In this document: one piece after another, positions 35,379-44,326 of the stretch
Layout of the letters: every line of letters starts with the position of its first letter
How positions within the stretch are numbered: position 1 is the first letter of the stretch
Assembly: GCF_001661965.1 (NCBI RefSeq)
Contig: NZ_LYWZ01000002.1
Location: forward strand, 1 to 64,000
DNA length: 64,000 bases
Reading direction: 5' to 3'
Origin: Croceicoccus mobilis
Lineage (GTDB): Bacteria > Pseudomonadota > Alphaproteobacteria > Sphingomonadales > Sphingomonadaceae
Notes under the pieces: model-generated
The model's database searches: none
Seen by the model: the letters and a program-made list of their open reading frames with translations, nothing else
Told to the model about the DNA's origin: nothing
Made by a program: the position numbers and the translations under genes

Positions 35379-37358
35379 TTACTGGCAGGCGAGGCATTCC
35401 TCGTAATCGGTGGAATCGCCCGAATTCAGCTCGAACTTCGTCGCCTCGCGGGTGTTGTCCGCTTCCACGCCGCCAGCGAAACCGGCGCGCTGCACCGATT
35501 TTGAGCGCAGGTAATAGAGCGACTTGATGCCCATCTCCCACGCGCGGAAGTGCAGCATGAGGAGGTCCCACTTGTCGACATCGGCCGGGATGAAGAGGTT
35601 GAGGCTCTGCGCCTGGTCGATGAAGGGCGTGCGATCCGCCGCGAATTCGAGCAGCCAGCGCTGGTCGATCTCGAAGCTGGTCTTGAAAGTCGCCTTTTCT
35701 TCGGGCGTCAGGAAGTCGAGGTGCTGGACCGAACCGCCATGTTCGAGGATCGAGTTCCAGACATTGGTCGAATCCTTCGACTTTTCGGCCAGCATCTTCT
35801 GCAGATGCGGGTTCTTGACGACGAACGAACCCGACAGCGTCTTGTGGGTGTAGATGTTCGCCGGGATCGGCTCGATGCAGGCGCTGGTGCCGCCGCAGAT
35901 GATCGAGATCGACGCGGTCGGCGCGATCGCCATCTTGCAGCTGAAACGCTCCATCACGCCCATGTCCTCGGCGTCGGGGCACGGGCCGCGCTCCTTGGCG
36001 AGCATCATCGATGCTTCGTTCGCCTTGGCGTTGATGTGCTTGAACATCTGCAGGTTGATGGCCTTGGCCATCGCGCTTTCGAAACCGATGCCGCGCGACT
36101 GCAGGTAGGAGTGGAAGCCCATCACGCCCATGCCGACGCTGCGCTCACGCGAGGCGGCATATTTGGCGCGCGCCATCTCGTCCGGCGCGCGGTCGATATA
36201 GTCCTGCAGGACATTGTCGAGGAAGCGCATGACGTCCTCGATGAAATTCTTGTCGCCCTTCCACTCGTCCCAGGTCTCAAGATTGACCGAGGACAGGCAG
36301 CAGACCGCGGTGCGATCATTGCCAAGGTGGTCGCGGCCCGTCGGCAGGGTGATTTCCGAGCACAGGTTCGAGGTCGAGACCTTGAGGCCCAGATCGCGGT
36401 GATGCTTGGGCATCATGCGGTTCACCGTGTCGGAGAACACGAAGTAAGGCTCACCCGTGCGCAGGCGTACCTCGACCAGCTTCTGGAACAGGGCGCGGGC
36501 GTTGACGGTCGAGCGGACCGAACCGTCCTTGGGGCTCTTGAGGTCGAAGTCCGCCCCGTCGCGCACCGCTTCCATGAACTCGTCGGTGAGCAGCACGCCG
36601 TGGTGCAGGTTGAGCGCCTTACGGTTGAAGTCGCCCGTGGTGGTGCGGATTTCGAGGAATTCCTCGATCTCGGGGTGATGTACGTCGATATAGCAGGCAG
36701 CCGAACCGCGGCGCAGCGAACCCTGCGAAATCGCCAGCGTCAGCGAATCCATGACGCGGACGAAGGGAATGATGCCGCTGGTCTTGCCGTTCAGGCCGAC
36801 CGGCTCCCCGATGCCGCGCACATTGCCCCAATAGGTGCCGATGCCGCCGCCGCGCGATGCCAGCCAGACGTTCTCGTTCCAGGTGTCGACGATGCCATTC
36901 AGGCTGTCCTCGACGCTATTGAGATAGCACGAGATCGGCAGACCGCGCCCGGTGCCGCCGTTCGACAACACGGGAGTGGCGGGCATGAACCAGAGCTTCG
37001 AAATATAGTCGTACAGGCGCTGCGCATGCTCCTGATCGTCCGCATAGGCGTCGGCCACGCGGGCGAAGAGATCCTGATAGGTCTCGTTCGGCAGCAAATA
37101 GCGATCGTTCAGCGTTTCCTTACCGAACTCGGTCAGCTTGGCATCGCGGCTGTCGTCGGTTTTAATCGTGAAGCGGCGCTCGGCCACGTCCTTGGACGAG
37201 AGCTTCTTCGCAGGGGTCGCGGCGGCCTTCATGGCATTGGCCATGGCTTCGCCGGCTGCCTGCTCGACCGAAGGCTTTTCCGCAGTGGGGGTATCCACGT
37301 CGCTGCTCGTCACCTGAACCTCACCATCATGACCTGCTTCACCGTTCCTGAAATCCAT
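35379..37358 (-). CDS. nrdA: Ribonucleotide reductase large subunit, class Ia, without ATP cone
   Basis: The catalytic subunit reduces ribonucleoside diphosphates. Active-site cysteines are visible in PISCYLNS, NLCSEI and the C-terminal redox pair YEECLACQ. The barrel signature is ASRGGGIGTYWGN and SQGSLRRGSAACY. The 659-residue protein begins its homology at about residue 55 directly in the barrel: there is no N-terminal ATP cone, so the usual dATP overall-activity control must be absent or located elsewhere. I use the ATG at 37358 rather than the GTG at 37370. Confidence 0.94.
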   Translation of the reverse strand: MDFRNGEAGHDGEVQVTSSDVDTPTAEKPSVEQAAGEAMANAMKAAATPAKKLSSKDVAERRFTIKTDDSRDAKLTEFGKETLNDRYLLPNETYQDLFARVADAYADDQEHAQRLYDYISKLWFMPATPVLSNGGTGRGLPISCYLNSVEDSLNGIVDTWNENVWLASRGGGIGTYWGNVRGIGEPVGLNGKTSGIIPFVRVMDSLTLAISQGSLRRGSAACYIDVHHPEIEEFLEIRTTTGDFNRKALNLHHGVLLTDEFMEAVRDGADFDLKSPKDGSVRSTVNARALFQKLVEVRLRTGEPYFVFSDTVNRMMPKHHRDLGLKVSTSNLCSEITLPTGRDHLGNDRTAVCCLSSVNLETWDEWKGDKNFIEDVMRFLDNVLQDYIDRAPDEMARAKYAASRERSVGMGVMGFHSYLQSRGIGFESAMAKAINLQMFKHINAKANEASMMLAKERGPCPDAEDMGVMERFSCKMAIAPTASISIICGGTSACIEPIPANIYTHKTLSGSFVVKNPHLQKMLAEKSKDSTNVWNSILEHGGSVQHLDFLTPEEKATFKTSFEIDQRWLLEFAADRTPFIDQAQSLNLFIPADVDKWDLLMLHFRAWEMGIKSLYYLRSKSVQRAGFAGGVEADNTREATKFELNSGDSTDYEECLACQ

Positions 37359-37922
37359 CGTTCGCCCCACTGTCCGCCCATGGCGCCAATTCGCCGGTTA
37401 CCGATCCTGTCCGGGCCCGCCCGGGCACCGGAAAACTCAATTTGCCGAAGGCGCAGATCCGGCCCGCATCACCCGTGGTGAGACATCGCCAAATCGATCT
37501 GCAGCCCCCGTCCAGCGCGCCGGATCCATGCCGTTTTCGGCCCGCATTTCCTTGTATGACCACTGCGAAATCGCCCTTTCGGCCCGGTTTCGCGGCAATC
37601 GCGGGGCAATGCCCTGCCACAAGGTCTTGCGGTCGGTCTGTCGCGCCAACCGCTAGGGATAGTGCCTCAAAGGCTTTGCCGTTCAAGCGCAAGTTTTCCA
37701 CCGAAGTCCACATGCAACACTGCGCTGCCCGCGCGGCTCGCCGCACAAGAGCGTTGCAAGAGGCGGCGGGGCGTTAAAAAAACTTTTCCACCACTTCGTT
37801 GCGCATCTTTCGCGGCCCCCAATATGGGGTTTCATAAGGGTAAATACGAGTCTTCGGCCCCTGCCCCATGGCATGGCCGATCACGAATCAGGCATCATCC
37901 GGCAACAGGGGACAAAGGCCAC
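37359..37922. other. Long intergenic region upstream of nrdA
   Basis: About 560 bp separate divergent nrdA and the GlsB-like gene. It contains an AT-rich run (gttaaaaaaac) and a near-palindrome CCCCAATATGGGG at 37817-37829, which shares the CAATAT half of NrdR boxes but has no partner at 31-32 bp. No protein or RNA gene was recognised. Confidence 0.4.
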
Positions 37923-38162
37923 ATGCTCAACATCATCGGCGCGATTCTCGGCGGGCTCATCATCGGCGCTCTCGCCCGCTGGTTCTATCCCGGCGATGTC
38001 GACATGGGGTGGATCGCGACGATCCTGCTTGGCATCGGCGGTTCGCTGGCGGCAGGGCTGATCACCAGCCGCGGCAGCCGCGAGTTCAGCCGCGCGGGCT
38101 GCCTCGCCTCGATCCTGGGCGCGATGGCGCTGATCTTCCTGGGGCGCGTTCTGCTGACCTAG
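37923..38162 (+). CDS. GlsB/YeaQ/YmgE-family small membrane protein
   Basis: This 79-residue protein has three glycine-rich helices (IIGAILGGLIIGALARWFYPG; IATILLGIGGSLAAGLI; ILGAMALIFLGRVLL). ARW(F/L)xPG and the ILLGIxGS motif define the transglycosylase-associated (GlsB) family, linked to envelope stress; the biochemical role is unknown. The start is set at the ATG 37923; the open frame upstream is not conserved. Confidence 0.88.
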   Translation: MLNIIGAILGGLIIGALARWFYPGDVDMGWIATILLGIGGSLAAGLITSRGSREFSRAGCLASILGAMALIFLGRVLLT

Positions 38163-38166
38163 GGGA

Positions 38167-39030
38167 TCAGGCCGCTGCGACAATGGCTGCGGCGCGCGTT
38201 TCCTTGACCGCGTAGAGATGCGTGTCGGCGATATCCATTGCCGTTTCCAGTGCCTGTTTCCCGCGCTTTTCCAGCGGGGCAAGCCCATAGGTGAAGGTAA
38301 CGGGATTGCCGTCGATCACGGCATCGGGCCTCTCGATCAGCGCGTCGCGGATTCGTTCGATCACGCGGCTCGCCTCGCCTGCATCAAGGCCGGGGAAGAA
38401 CACCACGAATTCATCGCCGCCCCAGCGGCCCGATATATCGGTCGCGCGCAGGAATTCGGCGATGCGCCGGGCAAAGCCGCGCAGCACCTTGTCGCCTTCG
38501 GCATGGCCCAGACGGTCGTTGACCTGCTTGAACCTGTCGCCATCCAATAGCGCCAGCGTACCCGAACGTCCGCCTATCAGCGCCTGATCGACCGAAGCCT
38601 CGAACCCGCGGCGATTGCGAAGGCCGGTCAGCGTATCGGTCAGTGCCGCCTCGCGCAGCCGGTCGAGCTGCGACACCGTCGCATCGACTGCCAGCGCCAC
38701 CGAAGATAGGAGTTCGCCCGCCATGTCGGCCCCCCCGGTCGGCACGTTCGCGACCTTTTGCCCCTGCTGCAATTGCTGAAGCCGCAGCGTTGCGATGCGC
38801 AGCGGCATCAGCAGCCCCGCCAGCGCCGCGATACCGAAGATGCTGCCCGCGACGGTTGCGGCAAGCAGCGCGATCGCGATGCCCCAGTCGATCTCCGCCC
38901 GGATCGCCGCCATCCCGCCATAGGTGATGAGCGGGATATGCACCGCAAGGAAGCAGGTCGCGAATATCCTGACGCCGTAATGGCGCGGGAAGATGAAGCG
39001 GGTGGCGTTGTAAAAGCGCATGGCTGGCAC
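38167..39030 (-). CDS. Membrane-bound diguanylate cyclase
   Basis: The 287-residue protein has two N-terminal membrane helices (YGVRIFATCFLAVHIPLITYGG; GIAIALLAATVAGSIFGIAAL), a short HAMP-like coiled segment and a GGDEF domain. The catalytic motif is intact (RWGGDEFVVFFPG), and an RxxD inhibitory site (RATD) lies five residues before it, so it should make c-di-GMP with product inhibition. I start at a GTG (39030) with AAAGGA at 5 nt; an upstream in-frame start at 39141 is possible. Confidence 0.88.
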   Translation of the reverse strand: MPAMRFYNATRFIFPRHYGVRIFATCFLAVHIPLITYGGMAAIRAEIDWGIAIALLAATVAGSIFGIAALAGLLMPLRIATLRLQQLQQGQKVANVPTGGADMAGELLSSVALAVDATVSQLDRLREAALTDTLTGLRNRRGFEASVDQALIGGRSGTLALLDGDRFKQVNDRLGHAEGDKVLRGFARRIAEFLRATDISGRWGGDEFVVFFPGLDAGEASRVIERIRDALIERPDAVIDGNPVTFTYGLAPLEKRGKQALETAMDIADTHLYAVKETRAAAIVAAA

Positions 39031-39229
39031 GTATTCCTTTCGGCGACCTGATCCCGAAAGTGCCTGATACGAATACAAGAAAGCGTCACCGATCACGGTT
39101 GACGACATGACTGCGAACGCGGTTAAGCTTTTCGCAACCACCGCGCCGCGCCGAAATGCGCAAATTCCATCATTTGATCTAGCGCAGAAAGGTTAAGCCT
39201 TTCCAACCGCTGGCTTAACCTCGGCCGCC

Positions 39230-40882
39230 CTAGGGCACGAGCACCGTATCGCGTGCGATTTCCAGCGTTTCGGGATAGTCCAAAGTGAAGTGCAGACCGC
39301 GGCTTTCGTGCCGTTTCAGTGCCGACATCACGATCAATTGCGCACATTGATGCAGATTTCTCAGCTCGATCAGATCGGTCGAGACGCGGAAGGAGCCGTA
39401 GTAATCCTCGATCTCCTGCCCCAAGAGCGCGATGCGGTGCGCGGCGCGCTCCAGCCGTTTCGTCGTGCGCACGATGCCGACATAGTTCCACATGAAGCGG
39501 CGGATCTCGGTCCAGTTCTGCTTGATGACGACTTCCTCGTCCGCCTCGGTCACGCGGCTGGCGTCCCATTCGCGGATCGGCGGCGGAGCGTCGAGATCGT
39601 CCCAGCAGGCGAGGATGTCGCGCGCGGCGGCATCGCCGAAAACGAAACATTCCAGCAGCGAGTTTGACGCAAGCCGGTTCGCGCCATGCAGGCCGCTCTC
39701 GGTGCATTCGCCCGCCGCCCACAGGCCCGGCAGATCGGTGCGCGCATCGAGACCGATGAGGATGCCGCCACAGGTGTAATGCTGGGCGGGCACGACCGGG
39801 ATCGGCCCAGTCGTCATGTCGATGCCCAGGCCGAGCAGCTTTTCATGGATCGTGGGGAAATGCTCCCTCACGAACTCTGCTGGCATGTGGCTGATGTCGA
39901 GATGGACGTAGTCGAGGCCGAAACGCTTGATCTCTGAATCGATGGCGCGGGCGACGATGTCGCGCGGGGCCAACTCCAGCCTTTCGGGATCATAGCTTTC
40001 CATGAAGCGCGCGCCGGTGCGCGGATTGATCAGCCGCCCGCCCTCGCCGCGCACGGCCTCGGTAATCAGGAAATTCTTGACCTCCAGGTTATAGAGGCAG
40101 GTCGGGTGGAACTGCATCATCTCCATGTTGGAGGTGCGCGCCCCTGCCCGCCATGCCATGGCGATGCCGTCGCCGGTCGCGCCGCGCGGCGCGGTGGAGA
40201 ACTGGTAGACGCGCCCCGCCCCGCCTGCCGCCATCACCGTGGCGCGCGCGATATGGGTTTCGACCGCGCCCGTTTCCTGATTCACGGCATAAACACCCCA
40301 GACCCGGCCCGATCCTGAATATTTCTCCTCATGCCGTCCGGTGACGAGGTCGATGCACGCCCGCCCCGGCAGCAGGGTGATGTTTGGATTCTCTTCGGCG
40401 GCCTTCAGCAAAGCGGCCTGCACCGCCCAGCCGGTGGCGTCGTTCACATGGACGATGCGGCGATGCGAATGCCCGCCTTCACGCGTCAGATGCAGATCGC
40501 GCCCTGCTGTTTCCTTTTGGCCATCGCTGTCCTCATCCTCATGCTCGCGGTTGAAAGGCACGCCAAGGTCGATCAGCCGCTGGATCGAGGCGGGTGCACG
40601 CTCGATCACGAATTCCACGGTCTCCTGCCGGTTCAGCCCTGCGCCCGCGATCATCGTGTCGCGGATATGGTCCTCGAACGTGTCGCCCTCGTCCAGCACG
40701 GCGGCGATGCCGCCTTGCGCCCATGCGGTCGATCCCGATTGCAGCGTGCCCTTGGCCAGCACCAGCACCTTGAGCCGCTCTGCCAATACCAGCGCCGCCG
40801 ACAGGCCTGCCGCACCCGATCCTACGATGATGACGTCATGGTCGCGCGGGGCGGGAGACGCAGTGGTGATTTTCTCGGCCAT
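39230..40882 (-). CDS. nadB: L-aspartate oxidase
   Basis: The 550-residue flavoenzyme oxidises aspartate to iminoaspartate for NAD synthesis. It has the N-terminal FAD motif VIIVGSGAAGLSAAL (residues 17-31), the substrate-site segment AWAQGGIAAVLDEGD, HPTCLYN, EAVRGEGG, and the second FAD stretch LWAAGECTESGLHGANRLASNSLLE in outline. nadA and nadC are not in the window. It diverges from the thiolase gene across about 290 bp. Confidence 0.95.
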   Translation of the reverse strand: MAEKITTASPAPRDHDVIIVGSGAAGLSAALVLAERLKVLVLAKGTLQSGSTAWAQGGIAAVLDEGDTFEDHIRDTMIAGAGLNRQETVEFVIERAPASIQRLIDLGVPFNREHEDEDSDGQKETAGRDLHLTREGGHSHRRIVHVNDATGWAVQAALLKAAEENPNITLLPGRACIDLVTGRHEEKYSGSGRVWGVYAVNQETGAVETHIARATVMAAGGAGRVYQFSTAPRGATGDGIAMAWRAGARTSNMEMMQFHPTCLYNLEVKNFLITEAVRGEGGRLINPRTGARFMESYDPERLELAPRDIVARAIDSEIKRFGLDYVHLDISHMPAEFVREHFPTIHEKLLGLGIDMTTGPIPVVPAQHYTCGGILIGLDARTDLPGLWAAGECTESGLHGANRLASNSLLECFVFGDAAARDILACWDDLDAPPPIREWDASRVTEADEEVVIKQNWTEIRRFMWNYVGIVRTTKRLERAAHRIALLGQEIEDYYGSFRVSTDLIELRNLHQCAQLIVMSALKRHESRGLHFTLDYPETLEIARDTVLVP

Positions 40883-41175
40883 GGGCAGTCAAAGCTTTCA
40901 TCATCTGCGGGCGGCTGGCGCCCCGGACGCGCCGCCTTGCCATCACCACGGGCGGGCAGGCAAGCCCCGTAGTCACAGGCGCGGCTGCATGACCGCATCC
41001 GCCACGAGACGGGCCATGCATAGGATGAAGGTCGGGCTAGCGAAATTATCGATCGCGATGCACCTCTGGACTGTCACAGTTGATCTGCTAACCCACAACC
41101 AACTACTGCGACCTTCGTCAACGTACCCATAGGGCAGGCCATCGCGGGCCCGCCACAAGTCAAGAGGATGCATCC

Positions 41176-42357
41176 ATGACCGACGTCTATCTCGTTTCCG
41201 CGGCTCGCACCGCGATCGGCACCTTCGGCGGCTCGCTCGCGAACGAGAAGCCGGGCGAGCTTTGCTCCCTCACGATCAAGGCCGCACTGGAGCGTGCCGG
41301 CATTTCGCCCGAGCTGGTCGAGCATACGGTCATCGGCAATGTCGTCCCGTGCGAACCGCGCGATGCCTATGTCTCGCGCATCGCGGCGGTAGAGGCCGGC
41401 ATCCCGGTCGCCGCCCCTTCGCTCACGCTCAACCGCCTGTGCGGTTCGGGCATGCAGGCGATCGTGTCGGCGGCGCAGCACATCATGCTGGGCGATCACA
41501 ACATCTGCATCGGCGGCGGCGCCGAAGTCATGAGCCGCGCGCCCTATTTCGCGATGAACACGCGCTTTGGCCTGAAGCTGGGTGACGGCGTGATCGCCGA
41601 CGGCATGCTGGGCGCGCTGCAGGACCCGTTCCATCGCTATCACATGGGCATCACGGCAGAGAACGTGGCCGAGAAGTACCAGGTCACGCGTGAGGACCAG
41701 GATGCTTTCGCCGCCGAAAGCCAGCGCCGTGCCGCCGCCGCGATCGAGGCGGGCTATTTCAAGGACCAGATTGTTCCGATCGAGGTCAAGGTGAAGCGCG
41801 ACATGGTCAGCTTCGACACGGACGAGCATGTGAAGGCCGGCACTACCGCCGAAAAGCTTGCTGGCCTGCGCCCCGCATTCAAGAAGGATGGCGGCACCGT
41901 CACGGCCGGCAACGCATCGGGCATCAACGATGGCGCGGCCGCGACCGTCCTTGCCAGCGAAGCCGCGGTCAAGGAACACGGGCTGAAGCCGCTGGCACGC
42001 CTTGTTTCGTATGGCCATGCAGGCGTGGACCCGGCCTATATGGGCATCGGCCCGGTCCCGGCATCGGAAAACGCGCTCAAGAAGGCGGGCATTTCCAAGG
42101 ACGATCTCGACGTCATCGAATCGAACGAGGCTTTCGCCGCGCAGGCCTGCGCCGTGTCGAAGCAGCTGGGTCTCGACCCGGCCAAGGTGAACCCCAACGG
42201 TTCGGGCATTTCGCTGGGCCACCCCATCGGCGCGACCGGCGCGATGCTGGTGACCAAGCTCGCCTATGAACTGCAGCGCAGCGGCGGCAAGATGGGTCTT
42301 GCCACCATGTGCATCGGCGGCGGTCAGGGCATCGCCACGGTGTGGGAAGCGGTCTGA
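41176..42357 (+). CDS. Acetyl-CoA acetyltransferase (thiolase)
   Basis: The 393-residue thiolase has the nucleophile C89 ([12 protein letters not shown]), the GHPIGATGA histidine and the second cysteine in CIGGGQG. It condenses or cleaves acetoacetyl-CoA or longer 3-ketoacyl-CoA. Length and motifs are of the PhaA/AtoB biosynthetic type, but substrate length cannot be decided. It is a single gene closed by a strong terminator. Confidence 0.93.
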   Translation: MTDVYLVSAARTAIGTFGGSLANEKPGELCSLTIKAALERAGISPELVEHTVIGNVVPCEPRDAYVSRIAAVEAGIPVAAPSLTLNRLCGSGMQAIVSAAQHIMLGDHNICIGGGAEVMSRAPYFAMNTRFGLKLGDGVIADGMLGALQDPFHRYHMGITAENVAEKYQVTREDQDAFAAESQRRAAAAIEAGYFKDQIVPIEVKVKRDMVSFDTDEHVKAGTTAEKLAGLRPAFKKDGGTVTAGNASGINDGAAATVLASEAAVKEHGLKPLARLVSYGHAGVDPAYMGIGPVPASENALKKAGISKDDLDVIESNEAFAAQACAVSKQLGLDPAKVNPNGSGISLGHPIGATGAMLVTKLAYELQRSGGKMGLATMCIGGGQGIATVWEAV

Positions 42358-42387
42358 CCGTTTCGGCCCTTACCGGCACACGAACAC

Positions 42388-42417
42388 AAAGGGCGGCCCA
42401 TCGCGGGCCGCCCTTTT
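42388..42417 (+). terminator. Thiolase terminator
   Basis: A perfect 9-bp stem GGGCGGCCC/GGGCCGCCC with loop ATCGC is preceded by AAA and followed by TTTT. Confidence 0.92.
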
Positions 42418-42518
42418 CGATTCGGGCACCCTTCTACCTAATCGCAATTGTCACGAATGCAGTGAAATCGCAGTATTGCGGTCGCAAATGGAAATTGCAG
42501 GGCCGGGGGAATCCGAAA

Positions 42519-43175
42519 TTGATAGGAAAATACTGGGCTGTTTTGCGCCAATACTGGCCCGTTCCGACATTGCGTGACTTCCGGGCGATTGCCGCCGCGC
42601 TTTTGTTCGGCGCGGTTTCTCTGGCCATGCTGGCGCTCGCCATGGCGGCCACGGGAAGAGAGGGGCGCACTTTCACCGGCGAACCGCAGGACGTTCTGAA
42701 AGGCGACTGGTATGTGGGCGCCTTCTCCAGCCTTGGCGGGGTTGTCTGGTTCGCATGCGCCGCGATCCTCACCTTTGCGCTGGCGTTCTGGCCCCGGCAT
42801 TTCAAGGTGCTGGCAGCCGCCGCCATGCTGTCATGGGCGATGGGGATCGACGATATCTTCCTGCTGCACGACCATGTCTACCCGATGATCTATTTGCGGC
42901 AGGAACTGGTCTTTCTGGGCTATTTCGGGGCGGCGGGCGGCATCTTGCTGATGTGCGCCCATGAAATGCCGCCGCGCACCACCATCGGGACTGCCGCCAC
43001 CATCGGCTTCTGGGGCCTGTCGGCCGTGCTCGACCAGTTCTTCAACTTCCTCGACCAGTCCTTCGAGGACGGGGCCAAGTTCGTTGGCATCTGCGTATGG
43101 GCAGCGACTTGGATCGCGCAAAGCTACGATTCCATGCGCGACCGGGCCGACCCGCTGCCTGCCCCACCTGCATAA
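42519..43175 (+). CDS. Hypothetical integral membrane protein
   Basis: I place the start tentatively at a TTG (42519) preceded by GGGGGA at about 8 nt. Upstream in-frame codons lie across the thiolase terminator and are unlikely. The 218-residue product has about six predicted helices, with conserved-looking acidic and histidine residues between helices (MGIDDIFLLHDHVYP; AVLDQFFNFLDQSFEDGAKF). The DD/H/D layout could bind metal. I do not recognise the family. Confidence 0.65.
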   Translation: MIGKYWAVLRQYWPVPTLRDFRAIAAALLFGAVSLAMLALAMAATGREGRTFTGEPQDVLKGDWYVGAFSSLGGVVWFACAAILTFALAFWPRHFKVLAAAAMLSWAMGIDDIFLLHDHVYPMIYLRQELVFLGYFGAAGGILLMCAHEMPPRTTIGTAATIGFWGLSAVLDQFFNFLDQSFEDGAKFVGICVWAATWIAQSYDSMRDRADPLPAPPA

Positions 43176-43176
43176 G

Positions 43177-43210
43177 CAAAAGGGCGGCCCGCTTGTCGCG
43201 AGGCCGCCCC
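43177..43210 (-). terminator. Terminator for the minus-strand secreted-protein gene
   Basis: GGGCGGCC/GGCCGCCC with a loop of about 12 nt; the minus strand runs into TTTTGC, so it works mainly for the gene at 43229-44020. It also lies right behind the plus-strand membrane-protein gene. Confidence 0.75.
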
Positions 43211-43228
43211 CTCCCTGACCCGGCAGGA

Positions 43229-44020
43229 TCAGCGGCAGTTGCGCTTCGGGATCGAATGGATGTCGTCGACATCGCCCGAACGCGTCCGGACCGAGATGCA
43301 CTGTTTCGTGCTGCGGTTCCAATAGGTCCGCTCATGGCCTGAACTCAGCTCGTCCTTGCCCATGTAGCGATAGCCGCGCCGGCCCAGTTCGCTGTCGACG
43401 TAGGAATTGGAGCGGCCCACCAGATCGCGATAGCCCGAGTGGCTGCTATAGCCGCCGCGACTGTCATAGCCGCTGCGATAGCTGGTCTTATGGTTGCGCT
43501 CTTCCACGCCCGCGGAATAGCCGTGGCTGTATTCACTGGCGCTGGAATAATTGTGATAGCCCTGATGATAGAGGCCGTCGCGATAGCCACGTTCGAAATC
43601 GGCGGTGCCGCGTTCGTCATAATCGCGGTCGTCGCGGTGGTGCGATTTGGACGCCAGCGCCGCCACGCCGATCAGCGCCGCAGCGCCAATGGCGATGGCC
43701 GCGGTATTGTCATTGCCTTTCCGGCCGCAATCGCTGGCGCTTACTTCCTTGATCGCGGCGTAGCGCCCGTCGCTGGTCAGCACGCGCGCGCATTTCTTGG
43801 TCGATGCGCGCCACCAATAGCTGTAGCGACCGGCATCCGACGGGGACGAGTGGTGCATTTCCCAACCGCGGCTCTGCATCGCGCTTTCGCCGGAACTGGC
43901 GCGCGCATCGACAAGGTCGGCGATATTGGACGGCGGGTTCGCATAGGCTGAGCCCGAAACGACAAGCATTGCAGCCGCGCCGGCCAATGCTGCCGTATTC
44001 TTTACGCAATCAAAGGTCAT
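43229..44020 (-). CDS. Secreted protein with a duplicated cysteine-containing domain
   Basis: The start at 44020 follows AGAGGGGAT. The 263-residue product has a signal peptide ending in SAYA. Two related domains lie at about residues 35-95 and 200-263. Both read R-G-W/Y, then YWWRASTKKCARV or YWNRSTKQCISV, then a terminal cysteine (SASDC; PKRNC). Between them are a short membrane-like alanine stretch (AAIAIGAAALIGVAAL) and a Tyr/Gly/Ser/His-rich low-complexity region. The family is not known to me. Repeats and a palindrome lie upstream. Confidence 0.72.
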   Translation of the reverse strand: MTFDCVKNTAALAGAAAMLVVSGSAYANPPSNIADLVDARASSGESAMQSRGWEMHHSSPSDAGRYSYWWRASTKKCARVLTSDGRYAAIKEVSASDCGRKGNDNTAAIAIGAAALIGVAALASKSHHRDDRDYDERGTADFERGYRDGLYHQGYHNYSSASEYSHGYSAGVEERNHKTSYRSGYDSRGGYSSHSGYRDLVGRSNSYVDSELGRRGYRYMGKDELSSGHERTYWNRSTKQCISVRTRSGDVDDIHSIPKRNCR

Positions 44021-44111
44021 TTCAGATCCCCTCTTTTGGTGAAGAGATTGTGAACTTGTATCGCGGGCCATGTCCACGCCCATGTTTTTCTGAAAATTTC
44101 CTGTAAGAGAA

Positions 44112-44142
44112 CCTTATTTTCAGGCCCTTATTTTGAAATAAG
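44112..44142. promoter_or_regulatory. Candidate operator: direct repeat plus palindrome
   Basis: CCTTATTTT occurs at 44112-44120 and 44126-44134. The second copy is part of a perfect inverted repeat CTTATTT-TG-AAATAAG (44127-44142). It lies in the 306-bp region between two divergent genes, about 90-120 bp before the secreted-protein start. Confidence 0.4.
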
Positions 44143-44326
44143 TCAGTTATGACCCTAGCAACGTCGTTTAACCGACACATCCTTCCACGCACATGTTCCA
44201 TCAAACCGATTCGGCAAGCGATCCGGTTCGCATATTGCCGGCGGGCGCGATTTTCCCGCGCGAAGCACCATCGCCCAAAGGTCGGGTTTGCCCTCTTCCG
44301 CCGCGCCGCCTAGCCTGCATCCCGCA

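Noticed and set aside
35550-37481. A 643-codon open frame antisense to nrdA
   Set aside because: nrdA is unmistakable by its cysteine motifs; the antisense frame has no domain and a skewed composition.
37817-37829. CCCCAATATGGGG before nrdA as an NrdR box
   Set aside because: Only half of the site fits, no partner lies 31-32 bp away, and it is about 460 bp from the start.
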